Assembly (NCBI GenBank): GCA_029747585.1
Contig: JAPEVF010000038.1
Location: 95,709-159,708, forward strand
Direction of reading: 5' to 3'
From: Pleurotus djamor
Lineage: Eukaryota > Basidiomycota > Agaricomycetes > Agaricales > Pleurotaceae
Length of the DNA: 64,000 nucleotides
Notes under the pieces: generated by a model
The model's database searches: none
The model's input: only the letters and a program-made list of their open reading frames with translations
What the model was told of the DNA's origin: nothing
Shown: positions 44,285-56,398 of the stretch, piece after piece
How the letters are laid out: every line of letters starts with the position of its first letter
Numbering within the stretch: the first letter of the stretch is position 1
Program-made: the position numbers and the translations under genes

Positions 44285-45060
44285 GTCGAGTGGCGCGCCT
44301 CGATGAATTCAAGTTTGCTACGCTCAGCATACGCGACGAAGGCTACTCCAAGTTCTCTTTCCTTGACCGCCTGTGACGGTTCACCTCAGGACGTCTTTCG
44401 AGTCGATCATTGCTCCTTTGAGTGATTACTATTTTTTTTTGCCAAACGCAAGCTAAACATACCTCAGTTGAGCCTTTTGAGCGACGCTATGGGAATCGCC
44501 AACGTAACGGAAATAGGGATCGCCCCTTTCACACCCCTGTAGCAGAATGCGGCGCTTATTTGTGAGGATTGTTGCCCTGTTGTTGCCCAACTCAGAACTG
44601 GCCACCCTCCACCGACAGACGATTCCACTCACGCGACTTTCCTCCTCCAAAATGTCGAACGGTACGCCTCGAGGGATCCATGTCTGTGCGCTACCATCAG
44701 CGTCTGCAACGAAAGCTACGCCGTCTGTTCCGTCCGCGGCAGAGACGTATGAACCTCTTGCGAAGTCCATGCTGCAGGGACGACTTACGCAGGATGTGGT
44801 GCGCTTTTGTTGAAGATTGCTATACTGCTCTGCGCGTGCAGTTCTCTGGGTGCTGCTACGCTTGCCGCGGATAGTTCTGCGCAAGAATTGATTTACTGGT
44901 GCGTTTCGTAGCCTGTTTATCCTGACCTGCCTGCTTATGGAGTATTTCTCAAGGTTATCGACTTTCGCTGTCGAAGAAAATACTCGTCGATATATCGCGT
45001 TTCTCTGCGCCGTCTACGGGCTGATGCGTTGGCTTCATCAGACCTGAGATTGATGCTGGC
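44285..45060 (+). pseudogene. Two NDC1 5'-end fragments
   Basis: At 44285-44350 the text ATGTCGAGTGGCGCGCCTCG with a following CATACGCGACGAAGGC mirrors the NDC1 start at 51256. At 44651-45060 a longer, better copy encodes MSNGTPRGI, ATKATPSVPSAAETYEPLAK and RLTQDV. It then decays where NDC1 encodes its first membrane segment, but CTGCGCAAGA and CTGGTGCGT persist. Neither can make a full protein. Confidence 0.8.
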
Positions 45061-45199
45061 CGGGAATATACTGTGAGCATCAGGCGTACCCCCCATTATT
45101 ATATATGTGTTGAACTTTCTTATGGAGCCCACCCTCGATGCGTCAATGGTCAACTCCCTTAACACCTAGCTTCCCGTAATCAAAATCAACTCGTTTATC

Positions 45200-45620
45200 T
45201 ACGAGGTCATTCGAACCAAGAACTTTGATAAATGCCGCTGGACTGAATGCACACCCTTGTTGGTTCAAGGTAGAACTACCAGATTGCTCGCAAACGAGTG
45301 TGGCGTTGGTGGAGGGTGGAAGTGTTCAATGTGTGGTGAGCTACATTTGAAGAAAGGTTAGTGTAGTGCTTTCCGAGGTCTTCGATCTGATCTCTCATTC
45401 TACGGCTACTCAGAATTAAGATCCTCTGTCGAGGAATACAGGAAGTCGGCCTGGTCACCACGACGAGGATGGTTTCGCTGAGAAGATTGCGGTGGTGGTC
45501 GAAGTCAACGTCGGCTCCTCGACGTGAACCTGATCTGGGAGTGCCTTTGGGCCATAGGGAGCAACGGAGGCGATTTCGACTGAGGTTCTTGGGACGGACA
45601 GAAGCGATATGTACGGCTCG
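45200..45620 (+). pseudogene. MFAP1 3' fragment
   Basis: Follows MFAP1 exons 6-7 in order: a decayed [18 protein letters not shown] region, then TGGAGGGTGGAAGTGTTCAA and TTTGAAGAAAGGTTAGTG (zinc-knuckle exon with donor). After the intron come RS-tail remnants such as CGACGTGAACCTGATCTG and CGGAGGCGATT. Its order and orientation relative to NACHT-WD40 copy 2 match intact MFAP1 and copy 1. It marks the left part of the duplicated block. Confidence 0.85.
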
Positions 45621-46060
45621 TTGTTTCTTCAGTAATAACCATCACTCCCATCAGCACGTCTCATCTTCGTCACGAAACCAGTCCATGAAAGCACATCGCG
45701 GCCTCCTCATGCTAATGTGCCAGTACTACGACCGTCCAAAGACCAGGGCAATCCAAGGTCATCGCTCCGGACTCAATAGGTCTTCCATCTTCTGCTTTTG
45801 CCTGCACCAATCGCGATCGTTAACGATGCTCCTCACTACGACATCCACTTTCAGACCTTACATTCAAGATCAGGTCAGGCTGTGAAATTCAATCGCATAC
45901 AGGCTGACCCAACCGGGACTTGGTTCTACGTGCTAGTTACCGCCCGCAGGGGGCTCAACCAGCTCCAGCGTCAACCACTGGTGGTTCAACGTTCAGGGTT
46001 CACATACACAGCTCCGCTCATGCTCATAATTTCTCGTCGTTCTACGGCATCATCTTCATG
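45621..46060. other. Spacer before NACHT-WD40 copy 2
   Basis: Counterpart of 32014-32571. An open frame at 45798-46061 was not recognised. Probable promoter region. Confidence 0.35.
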
Positions 46061-49000
46061 ATGGCTCCCTCCAACCTCAGACGACAGCGAATTGACGATC
46101 TTCTCTCTGCATCCGCGACTATCTTGAGTCAGGCCGAACGTCCATTGAGCCTTGTACCGATTCCTGGCTTGTCAGTGGCAACTGGAGGTTTGTTGAAGCT
46201 GATAGAAATGGTCCAGGTGTGTGCAATGTTGGAACTTACATTTCATCAGATTATCGACTTACTCAGATGGTCAGATGTAACAAGGCCGCGTGTTTGCAAC
46301 TAGCAGAGAGTCTTAAGTCTCTGACAATGCTGTTGGAGAATACTTCATGCAACATTCGAAGTCAAATGAAGGCTTCCACTTTGACTAGCCCTCACATAGC
46401 TGCGGCCACCTTGGGCAGATCTCAAGAGCTTTCCGACCGTGTCAAGCAATTAGCAGAGTAAGTGAGCAGCCCGTGGAGCTTAGTACGATGTTGATTCCTT
46501 TACAGTGATATTGAACGTGCCGCAATCAAAGTACAAGACCTGCTGAGGGGCAATGTTGTCGAACGCTTCCTGCGAGGCAGTGACGATGCGACGACTCTCC
46601 AGTCCCTAGACAAAGAAATCCAGCAAGCACAGTCACGATTTCAGGTCGGCACTTCCCTGATACTTTTTCGGCGAACCCAGTCTAATACTTTTGTAAAGGT
46701 TCAAGGGAATGTAAGCATCGAGGTGATGGTCAATGAGCTCATCTCCGCCACCCAAACGGCAGAGCTGGAGCGTCAGCTTGGCAAACTTCGCACTGTCGAC
46801 GTCGGGTACAGAGCTCCGGTCAATGCTCGAAAGAGCCGCTGGTTAGAAGGAACACGGACCCAGCTACTGCAGGACATCATGGAATGGTCGCAGGGGCTTG
46901 GGACGGACAGGGTTCGAGCGAATGCACCGATTTTTGTCCTTACCGGAGGAGCGGGAGCTGGCAAGTCGACAATTGCCGTTCAAGTAGCCAAGACCTTGGA
47001 CGAAGCGGGGGTCTTGGGTGGTTCATTTTTCTTCGAACGTGGCGCCGAAGAGCTTTCCTCGACAAGATATCTCTTTCCACCCAACTGGCTCGGATGCACC
47101 AGTACCTAGCCCCACACATTGTGAGAGGGATTGTGAAGCACCAAGAAAAGGGCAACACACAGAATCTGACGTACGCCCCAGACGAACTCCTTGTCGAGCC
47201 TCTGTCCGAGGTACCTCAGGGTCAATGGCCACCGCGACCGATCATCTTCGTACTCGACGCGCTCGACGAGTGCAGTGACCAAGATCAGGTCCCCAGCATG
47301 CTATATCTCCTTCTCAAACGCATACGAAGTCTTTCTTTTCCGATTCGGCTCTTCCTTACTACTCGACCAGAGTATCATATCCAAGACGCATTCACTTCGC
47401 TCGAATGGCAATCCGAACCGGAACCATATCAATTGATGTCCATTCCTATGAACATTGTCCGCGACGACATCAAGCGGTTCATCAACGCCAGACTAGCGGA
47501 CATCGGACTCGACCAAAAGCTGAAAGCCATTCAAGATGACGCTGTCGAGAAGCTGACCGATGCCGCTAATGGTCTCTTCATCTATGCCTCTACCTGTATT
47601 GAATTCCTCGGCCGATACAAACACGATCTACGCGAGACGTTAGCATTGGTCCTCAATCATGCCCTGAATGTTGACACACTGGACGCTCTATACGACATTG
47701 TCCTTTCCAAAGCTTTTTCTGACAACGACTTTCGACATCCTCACCTCGGACCCTCGATTCCAGTCGTCCTTGGCGCCCTCTCCGTCATGCAGGAGCAACT
47801 ACTCCCCATGCATCTTAGCATCTTATTACAGCTGAAGACCCCGGTTCTGAATGAAGTGCTCGATCGTCTACTCTCGGTCTTGACCTGTGGTGCGAATGAA
47901 CCAATTCGTCTCCTCCATGCCAGTTTCCCCCAATATTTGGTGGATCCAACCCGCTGCCGGCTTGCCAAGATCAGCGACTCACCTTCTTTCAGCGGTCACG
48001 ACTACCTTGCCCGTCGGTGCTTGGAGATCTTGCTAGACGGGGGAAATCTGAAGCGGAACATATGTGACCTCCCAGATCCCCTGGTTCACCGGACCGAGAT
48101 CACTGATTTGGATGAGCGTCGGGCACGCTCGATCTCCCCTAGCATCGAGTATGCTTGTCTGCACTGGTCCTTTCATCTGTGTCGCTCATCTCTGGTATGC
48201 GATACTACAAAGCTCTTCAAGGATTTCGTGGAAAGGAAGCTCCTCCAATGGATGGAGGCGTTGGGGATGATTGGTCGATCCGATGTTGCGGTAGCTGCTC
48301 TCCACTGTCTTCTGGAGTGGTACAAGGCAAGCCGGACAAATCATGATATATGAATTTAGCTGAACTCTTCGTTTATGATCTAGGTGGATGATAAGACGAG
48401 GATGCTCTTGAGTGATGGCTATCGCTTCATTCTTACATTCTTGGACGCGATTACGCTGTGCCCTTTCCAGGTCTATATATCTGGTTTGGGCTTTTCTCCG
48501 TCAAAATCTATCATTCGGAACATGTACGCGCACGAACTCGATGGGTTCCCAGTCGTTAATGTGCTCTCCGATCCACTGGAAACTTGGGGCTCGTGTTTGC
48601 GTGTGATGGAAGGACACACAAGCGAAGTAAAACATGTTGTGTTCTCGCATCATGGCCGATGGATCGCTTCTGCTGGTGCAGATAGTGACATCATTCTATG
48701 GGATGCCGCCGCCGGAACTCTGCTCCGAAGACTCTCCGGCCATTCAAAGCAGGTCAGCTCGAGCGTGTTTTCATCGGATGACTCCACCATCTTCTCTGGG
48801 TCCTATGACCATACAATCAGAGTTTGGAATACGAGCTCAGGAGCACCCTTGAGAATCATACAAATGCCCACGCTAGTGACACATTTGGCTCTGTTGTCCA
48901 ACCCACCAAACGAAGTCCAGAAGATTGCTGTGACCCTCAACTATGGTTGGCGCCAACATCACCTCCAAATCATCGACCTCGATGGCCGTATTCTCAAATC

Positions 49001-50249
49001 TCTGCCTAGACTACGATTCTTTCCCAGAACACAGTGGTCAGCGGGTGGTAAATATCTCGCTTCCACACAAAATGACAAGATTGTCCTTTACGACACCAAT
49101 GTCTACTCTGTTCGGAAGGAGTTGGTGGGCCACAAAAACCTGGTTTACGACATCAAGGTCATACCCCAATCCGACCTTCTGGTGTCTGGTTCCTTGGATA
49201 CCACTGTACGACTCTGGCGGATTGAAACGCAAACATGTTTACATACTTTCAAGGGACACACGGGGTGTGTCGAACATATTACAGTCAACCCCTCGAAAGG
49301 GTTCATTGTATCCGCATCCCGAGACAAAACAATGCGCTTATGGTCTATCCAGGAAAAGACCTGTCTGGCTATATATATGGTCTCTGAATCCATACTTGCG
49401 GTGTCTTTCTCCCCTGGTGGTGATCGTCTGGTATCTGCAGATGATGATCAAATCCTTCAATTATGGGATTTCAATGCAAGACCTAACTTTGCGACCCTCC
49501 CGGAATGGAGCATGGGGTCCTTTTCACTGGACTTGCGCTTTCTGGTTATCCGGAATCCCGAAACAAAGGAACGAGAACTGTGGTCACTCCGGGATGATTG
49601 CCTTGTGGCCACGATGGATGACAGGGGCAGTGAAGTCCATCACGTCGCCGCAAGCCCAGACGGCCTATGGGTGGCGGTATTATGGTCTTCTGGGATTTCT
49701 CTGTTCAATGTGCTTGCGAATAGAGAAACAAGCTTTTACCCGGGGGTCTCCCTTCGGCATGCGCAGCTGAATAGGTGCCCACGCAACGATGTGGTGGATG
49801 TCTATGGTTTAACTGGTGATTATTCCGACGAGCAAGGGCTTTATCTCCAAGTCTCGGAGAGAGAGGGCGCAATCAAAGTACCAAGATGGTATCTCTTCTT
49901 TTTCCCTTCCGCCAAAGTTGAGGCTGTCGAAGAGACGGGAGTGCCTGCGGAGTATTTGAAGCAGAGTAGGCTGCAAGAACGATACACTGAAAATAGTGAG
50001 TGGTTGATGGATCGGTGGAACAATCGACGCTTGTGCTGGATTCCGCCGGCATATCGAGCCCGAGACGTTGACGAGCCTGACCCATGCTGGATGTTTGCCG
50101 ACATCCATGGCACCAAATGTCTCTCCTTCAACAGAAGCCGCAAATTCATGATCTTGGACCTGGAACCTCGTTGTGGCTCAGATGAAGGCTTGCAGACAAT
50201 CTATGATTGCATGCAACGAGCGAACAAAGAACGCTGTGTCTACTTATAA
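46061..50249 (+). pseudogene. NACHT-WD40 protein, copy 2 (frameshifted in NACHT)
   Basis: Inverted duplicate of copy 1 with the same five exons: 46061-46216, 46267-46457, 46506-46644, 46699-48326 and 48384-50249. Exons 1-3 have the same lengths as in copy 1. Exon 4 is exactly 10 bases shorter. Copy 1 reads STRYLFPTLATQLARM; here TACGCTTGCC is absent at about 47078, so the frame ends at 47109 after some 298 residues. Walker A (GGAGAGKST) is before the break. The Walker B part, the GC-AG intron and all WD40 repeats remain open after it, including GHTGCVEHITV and GHSKQVSSSVF. Exon 5 has no frame error and supports the repair proposed for copy 1. A truncated helical plus Walker A protein could still be made. 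Confidence 0.88.
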
Positions 50250-51255
50250 TTAGGTGGCGGTACGGAGCCAATGTAACACAGCTGGGAGGACGGATGGTCT
50301 GACGCGGCGAAGGCATGTGTCTTGTGTGTCTTTTGCGTCCACATGGGTGGATGTGGACCACCGGTATCAATGGGAGCAGCTGGGTGACGACGTATTCAAC
50401 CAAGGAGGGAGGTAGGAGAATTTAAGACTTGAGGTTTGAGCTCGAGTATTTGAGTCCCGACCAGGGCGACTCGGAAACGTCCTGGGGGTAGCTTCCACAG
50501 GACAGAGTCCCCCGTTGGCTGGCTGAGAGCTGGTCGTAAATGGTATCAGCATTGGGCATGCGCGAACGGTGAGCATGATCTCCGTACCACGGATAAGAAC
50601 TTTGAGTGACGACGACTTGTTTCGACTAAGAAAAGTCGACTACATCTTCGTGGTATTGTCGAGGACGTTGCATTTCCGCAATGGTGTGAGCATTCATTCC
50701 AACCAGCGCGAAGTAGAGCAAGTGACGGGCGTTGGCCTTCTGTTTCCGACGGTGTCGCATTACTTATATCAGAGACGAAAAAGTAATCCACCTCATTGAA
50801 GTTGCTGCAAAGGGCCTACGGGACGAGACGACAAGGCCAGCACATGTCCCATAGGGTTCTCGGTAGTTCTGGTTGACGGCATCTTCACAAATATGGGCAA
50901 TCCCTAACTTTTGCTATAAGTTTGTAATGGGCGTTTTTGACTTGGACGCGTAATCCAAGGCAGCGTATAGAAGAGAGCCTTCAATCAAGATTCAGCTCCA
51001 ATAGTTACGCGTTTCGTATTGTTTACAGCCTGGGAAGTACCGTGGTTCAATAAGGGGAGAGGAGGAAGAGGTTTGTTGTGCCCGAGGCCGCCAGGCGAAG
51101 TTTGGGACATACCCTTGAAGTTTCCTAGTAGGCGCTTAACGCGCTTAATTTTGCACAACACCATCTAACACCACCTGGTCACGGACTCACACTTCGCCAC
51201 GCCTGCTTCCCCCTTCCGAGCCGCCTGACGTTCTACGCGTCTTTCTCACTCGCAG
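50250..51255. other. Spacer between NACHT-WD40 copy 2 and NDC1
   Basis: No gene recognised. The last ~130 bp are the NDC1 upstream region. A TAGGCGCTTAAC phrase near 51130 recurs upstream of the NDC1 fragment near 44186. Confidence 0.4.
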
Positions 51256-53499
51256 ATGTCGAACGGAACACCTCGAGGAATTCAAGTTCGCGCGCTCCCG
51301 TCAGCATTCGCGACGAAAGCAACGCCGTCTGTCCCACCCGCGGCCGAGACGTATGAACCTCTCGCGAAGTCCGTCCTGCAGAAACGACTTACGCAAGATG
51401 TTTCACTTCGTGGCGCGTTTTGCTGCTGGGGCGCTGCTTCAATGTGGACGATGTGGTCATATTCGGGTTCGGGGTTGGGGAGTCTTTTATTGAATGTTGT
51501 CATGCCTCACACACTGCTCTACGCGTGCAGCTTCTGGGTGCTTGCATGTTTGCCAGCAATATTTCTGCGCAAGAGATACCTGACTGGTGCGTCTTGTAAT
51601 GTAGCTGTGCTTTTACTGCTTGCTTACTTTGTCAAGGTTAGCTACCTCTGCTGTCGCCAGTTCGCCATCGAAAACTCTTTCTTTGTCGTTATCAAAACCG
51701 ACAACCATACAGTCAATCGTGATATACTGTGTCTCTGCGCTGATTATTGCTGCTGTACACGCGTTGATATTGTCAGACGCGAGGTTGACCTTGTTCGTAA
51801 AATCACGGTAAGCACCAGAGATTCCTACCTGCGAGAATCCCAATGAACTTTTGCCACAGAAAGCACCCCCACTACCTAAATGGTCGTCTTCTCTTCCTCT
51901 TATGCTCCCAAATCTTCGTGGCGCTTGCCTTTACTATGCGCACCGTCATGCTTGATCGATTCGTCTTCCGCACCAAGACATCTTCATCCAAGGTCGCGTC
52001 ATTCGCCCTCCCGAATCATGCCAGAGCGGCCGTCGTTGCGACCCTTTTGACGTCCATCGCGTTGCCCATATCCATGCTTTCGTTTACTGTCGCGAGAGTG
52101 ATTTTACTCCCGATCATCTTCAAGATTCCATTCGTACCCGTGTTCTTGAAACCTTTCATGGCGCATTTCCTTCGTTCGCCTTGGCATATGCTGATGCCTT
52201 TCCGATATGCTGCCCTCCTTTCTCGGTGCTGGTTCTTGGGCACAACCACGGTCGCCCTGTGGGAAGTGTCGAACGCCCTCTTTGACCACTTTGTCCCTCA
52301 ACAGGTCACCGTGGCCTCCATGTCCGCGGACCCAACCCTCACCCTCATATCCGGGGCCACTTCAAGTGACCTGATCATGAAGCACTTTGCGTACGCGGAG
52401 CTCAAAGATCTATCTGCCGATGAATCTTCCAACGGGATCGCTCGTCGGGCGACTCTGTTCAACGATCAGAAGTACATCCCGAACCTTTGGAGCACCCTGG
52501 CAAAAGATGGGCTGACACTTCTTGGACGCGATTATCAGCTGTTCCTTCGACGTGGTGGACCCGCCCCTCCTGTACCCGCCGCGGCACCAGCCCCTCCACC
52601 CCCTCAACCAATCTTCCCTTCGACTCCCAAAAAGTTGATCGAGAAGCCCATATACCAGTCCCACAAGCAGTCGCCCATTCGAAACGTTATTGATTCTCTT
52701 GCAGCGGACGGCTCGATCGCGCAAGCCATTGATGAAGCGCACGTGCCCGAAATATTCAAGTCCGTCACACAGGTTGTCGAGCCTGCTGGCGCGGTCGCCA
52801 AGGAGGAAGTTCAGAAAGTGCAGGAGGCTGGGAAGGGAGCTGTTGGGACGTTGAAGACGCTGGTCCATGAGGGTGTCGCTGATGCTGTGACGAAGTATGC
52901 ACCTGCGTGGGTGCATGATGCGTCGGAGTCTTGGAAGAGTTGGTGGACGAGGGAAAGGGAGAGTAAGTTGGCGGAAGCGTGTGTGCCGAATAGGCAGTTG
53001 GACGCGTTGATCATTGAAGGTTCGTGGCCGCTACTCCTACCCCTTGCTCTCCCTTCTTACTGATCTGTCTTGACGTACAGTTCTAGCCAACCTTACTTGC
53101 GCATCGCTGACCGAAGACCGCTATGGCGTTGTCCAACGAGACATTCCTAAAATCCTTGAGGCCTTCCTTGCCTTCCTATCTGAAATCGAATCCTATCAAA
53201 AGGACATCAACGCGATGTACACACCACCGCCGACGGATAAACGAGTCAGTGTGAAGGAGCTTGAGGAGAGTGAGTATATCCGAGGGCAGGTGGACGCTGC
53301 TGGGGAGGCTTTGGGTGTCGTCGCTGACGGTCAGCCATTTTTCACAAGTGTGCAAATTTGATGTGTGCTCACGATGGTTCTTGTAGCTCTCAAGGATGGT
53401 GTGGCGAGTATTGTTCGTACGTTCGGCGACAAACTCCTTGCGTTCAAGTTTCCGCCAAGGACAGCGAACAAATTGCAAACCTTCATGGACTATTGCTAA
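51256..53499 (+). CDS. NDC1: Nucleoporin Ndc1 (pore-membrane protein)
   Basis: Integral membrane protein that anchors nuclear pores and, in fungi, spindle pole bodies. Five exons in phase, 51256-51586, 51642-51807, 51860-53019, 53081-53329 and 53387-53499, give 672 residues. The N-terminal half has about six hydrophobic spans, including LLYACSFWVLACLPAIFL, IVIYCVSALIIAAVHALI, LLFLLCSQIFVALAF and VVATLLTSIALPISMLS. The C-terminal half has the family phrases LWSTLAKDGLTLLGRDYQLF, a Pro-rich linker, and LTCASLTEDRYGVVQRDIP. It ends in the conserved helix KLQTFMDYC. The start MSNGTPRGIQV is also preserved in the nearby fragment copies. No defects were seen. Confidence 0.9.
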
Positions 53500-54118
53500 C
53501 GACCAAAAACGACACGTCTTGTGATGCATCTGCTGTGACATTACCTACTCAATAATATTATCTTTTGCCATCTTGCCTAGCTTCAAATCGAACTTTGCGA
53601 TCATGTCGGTTGGTCGTCTTGTGACGAGTGGTTCCTTTGATGGAATTGGTGTGTATGTTCGGAGGACGGATAGCACGCTAAGGGTTCCCTGGCATGCGCA
53701 CTTCACGAGGCGACGTAGAAGCACAGGTATGCCCTCTCTGCTTCCACGTTGACATTGCCTATTCTAACGCTCTTTGTGTTTCTACGTTCAGTGGCTTCAG
53801 TCTGGATTACCTTAGATGATCTTTCTGTGTTCATCATACCATCCTCCAGGAACGCCTCGTTACAATGGTGGATGAGACGTACGACATTCGGTTTCAGATA
53901 GGTGAATGATTGGGATGTATGATCCAAGTATCTTCCCGGGATCCAGAACACTTCATGCAAGGCTCAGATATGTATAGCAATCGGATGAGAGATCGTGCGG
54001 TCCCACAAAGACAGACCGGCCAAACTTCGTTTCCCACCAACTCAGAGTCTTCTTAACTTTCCTCAGCAAAGTCCCCACCTATCAGCACGTTCTTTCACAG
54101 TCTCAAACCAAGCTGAAA
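53500..54118. other. NDC1 3' flank and promoter of the secreted protein
   Basis: No gene recognised. Confidence 0.35.
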
Positions 54119-54673
54119 ATGCGCCTCCAGACCGTCTTTGTCACTCTTGCCGTCTTTGCTTTGGAAGTTCTTGGTGCCCCAGCTGGTACAGTAAGCCTAG
54201 TTGTATATGAGCGCCGCCCTACCCTAATTTGCCTCTCAGGTCCATGAACTGCAGCGTCGTGCTGTTGTACCACAGTTCGCTCACACCGAGGTGGGCTTGA
54301 ACAGGAATGATATGAGGCGTGCGTCTGCGGATGCAGCCGTCACTGCGCTCCTGGGACCTGTGCAAGGCCTCCTCAAAATCCCCGAAAATGTTCAAGTGAC
54401 TATTACCAACGATTTCCACGTTAGTGGGTCCGATACTGAGCCGCATGTCACCTTCAACTTCAACTTCGATGATTCTGTCTGTAAGACAGGCAAGAACTGC
54501 GTTGGCCATGCTTACATGGCAGGCAGTCCCAAGGGCTTAGGCAAGGTAATTTATAATTTTGACTGATTCTTGTTGGAAAAGCGTGGAGTTGGATAAGCGT
54601 TGATCGTACTTTGTTTGCTCAGATCTTTGATGGTGGTGGCAAGAAGACGGGCAAGACGCTCTACCCAGCGTAG
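54119..54673 (+). CDS. Small secreted protein, unknown function
   Basis: Three exons, 54119-54190, 54240-54545 and 54623-54673, give 142 residues. A signal peptide (MRLQTVFVTLAVFALEVLGA) is followed by HELQRR, a possible Kex2-type dibasic site. The mature part has a DAAVTALLGPVQGLLKIPEN helix, beta-like VQVTITNDFHVSG and VTFNFNFDD, and only two cysteines (VCKTGKNCVG), which probably form one disulfide. The C-terminus is basic and glycine-rich (IFDGGGKKTGKTLYPA). No family was recognised. Size and secretion make it a candidate effector or cell-surface protein, but that is inference. Confidence 0.7.
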
Positions 54674-55817
54674 AAGGTATGCTCACGTTGGCCCTTCTGA
54701 AGACCGTTTATTGATACAAGTTCTGACACGCACCCAAGTGTCGGCTCATCTACACTGTTTCTTGCCCGTAAGCACACCATCGTTATCAGGGTTAGAGCTT
54801 TCCTTTTTTGTTCGTACCCTTCGTTGAACAATTCATAGGTCACTTCACTTATTGACTCAGAGACTCAAGCTTCACGTCTTAACTTCTATCACCTCCCTCC
54901 TTGTTTGAATGCCTCGTTACCTCGCTTTTCTGATGGATATCGTTGGTTTACACCTTTGTGCCGTACAGGTCCTCTAGTACGAGCGAATATTTTACACTCA
55001 AATTTCGGCACACAATCCCTTTACAATGATGAACGCGACCGGACCAGGCGCCCTCGAATAGAATATTCCATCACCGATCTACATTCCACCAACATTTAAT
55101 CCAGATGTGGTCTTGCCTTGAGGAAAGCCCCTCTAGGTGCCAAAAGAAAGACGAGATGGCCATGGAAGCCGCTATCAGAAAGTTCAATACGAGATGGCTG
55201 ATGCTCACCGTGATTTCCCGTCCAGGGTCATAATGCAGTCAACGCACCAGCCCGTAGACGGCGCAAGAAGACGTGGGGGCGTCATCGTCAATATGATATA
55301 ACATGGACAAAGTGTCTTCTCGAAGAGCGGTCACTTGACGAGATACGTGTCCGATTTGGCAACCGGGCGCTTAGGTATTTCTTGCGTTAAACTGATCTCA
55401 ACCGACACCTCGTAACACCTCTGGTTATAAAACGCAATGCTTATCTACCTCCAAAGGATATAGGCCATACTTTGGAAGGTCTTACAAGACTTTTGGAAGT
55501 CCTACTACTTCAGCAATTGCGTTATCAGCCCTCGCGCTTTTCGAGACCGCTGGACCACATGTTAGACTCGTTTTTACCTGTGTCCTTGCTGTATATCCCT
55601 GCTCATAATGAGATCCTGCCTTAGAAAGGGGACTTTTTGAGGGGAATAACGAGGGCTTTCAAGCGCCCATTGGCATCAGTCGAATCAACGACACTGACAA
55701 ACAACAACAAAACTAGCGAGACAACACGAGAGCGGATAGCAAAGGCAAAGCATACAAAAAACAAGAAACAAGATATTTGGGATGGTTTGATTGGCTGGCT
55801 TTGTCGACGCGAAGTAT
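54674..55817. other. Intergenic, no gene recognised
   Basis: Includes the presumed 3' flanks of the secreted protein and of small-family member 4. Only short frames were seen. Confidence 0.3.
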
Positions 55818-56398
55818 TTCTGAGCCGAATATCAGCACTGAGCAAGGGAAAAGGAGATAAGATGCGACAAACGACTCACAATTCGCTGCAGCAGCATCCT
55901 CTATTTCATTCGCAGGGACTTGCATGCGAACAACGATACCACTAACACGCGTAAAGGTATTCTCCTGCCTCTGAAAACCTACGACTATGTAGAAGGCTTG
56001 AGGGAACCCCAGCACATCGAACAGCGCAAGCGCGTGGTTTCGAACATATTCTCGAAGCGCTGCAACGCATGTTTCTGAGAGTCGGCGCAGGTTGATGGGT
56101 GGAGATCTGAAAGGGCAAAGCATGCCCAAGTCAGAGAGTGTGGAAAACAAAAACTAAAGCGTAGACAGACGCACCTAGTCTCTCCTCCATCCTGAAAAGA
56201 ATCAATACTGAAGGCAAAGGCATTCAATCCACCTTCTTCAACAATGAAGTTCTGCGGAAGGAAGGAAAGGACAGGCATAGAGTACACTGTGCCAGTCCGG
56301 ACGTTCGCTGCAACGCCAAGAAAGCCGTGGGGCAGGCGGACTAAAACATCGCCAATGTGAATGGACAATCCCGGAAAAAGATTAGAGGAGACGTTCAT
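55818..56398 (-). CDS. Small paralogous family, member 4
   Basis: Unrecognised protein of 150 residues on the minus strand: exons 56398-56175 and 56106-55880, with stop bases at 55819-55818. Shared blocks are LGVAANVRTGTVYS, FLPQNFIVEEGGLNAFAFS, LSETCVAALREYVRNHA, FYIVVGFQRQENTFTRVSG and VVRMQVPAN. The final T (55880) is followed by GTGAGT on the coding strand. The acceptor GGCTCAG leaves AA, so TAA is again split by an intron. It is the most distant member in position and is inverted relative to the other three. Confidence 0.78.

Noticed and set aside
45798..46061. Open frame before NACHT-WD40 copy 2
   Set aside because: No counterpart with the same frame in the spacer of copy 1, and no recognisable domain.
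50430..50530. Possible tRNA-like B box around TTTGAGTCCCGACC
   Set aside because: The B-box consensus GGTTCRANYCC is not met and no cloverleaf could be drawn by eye.
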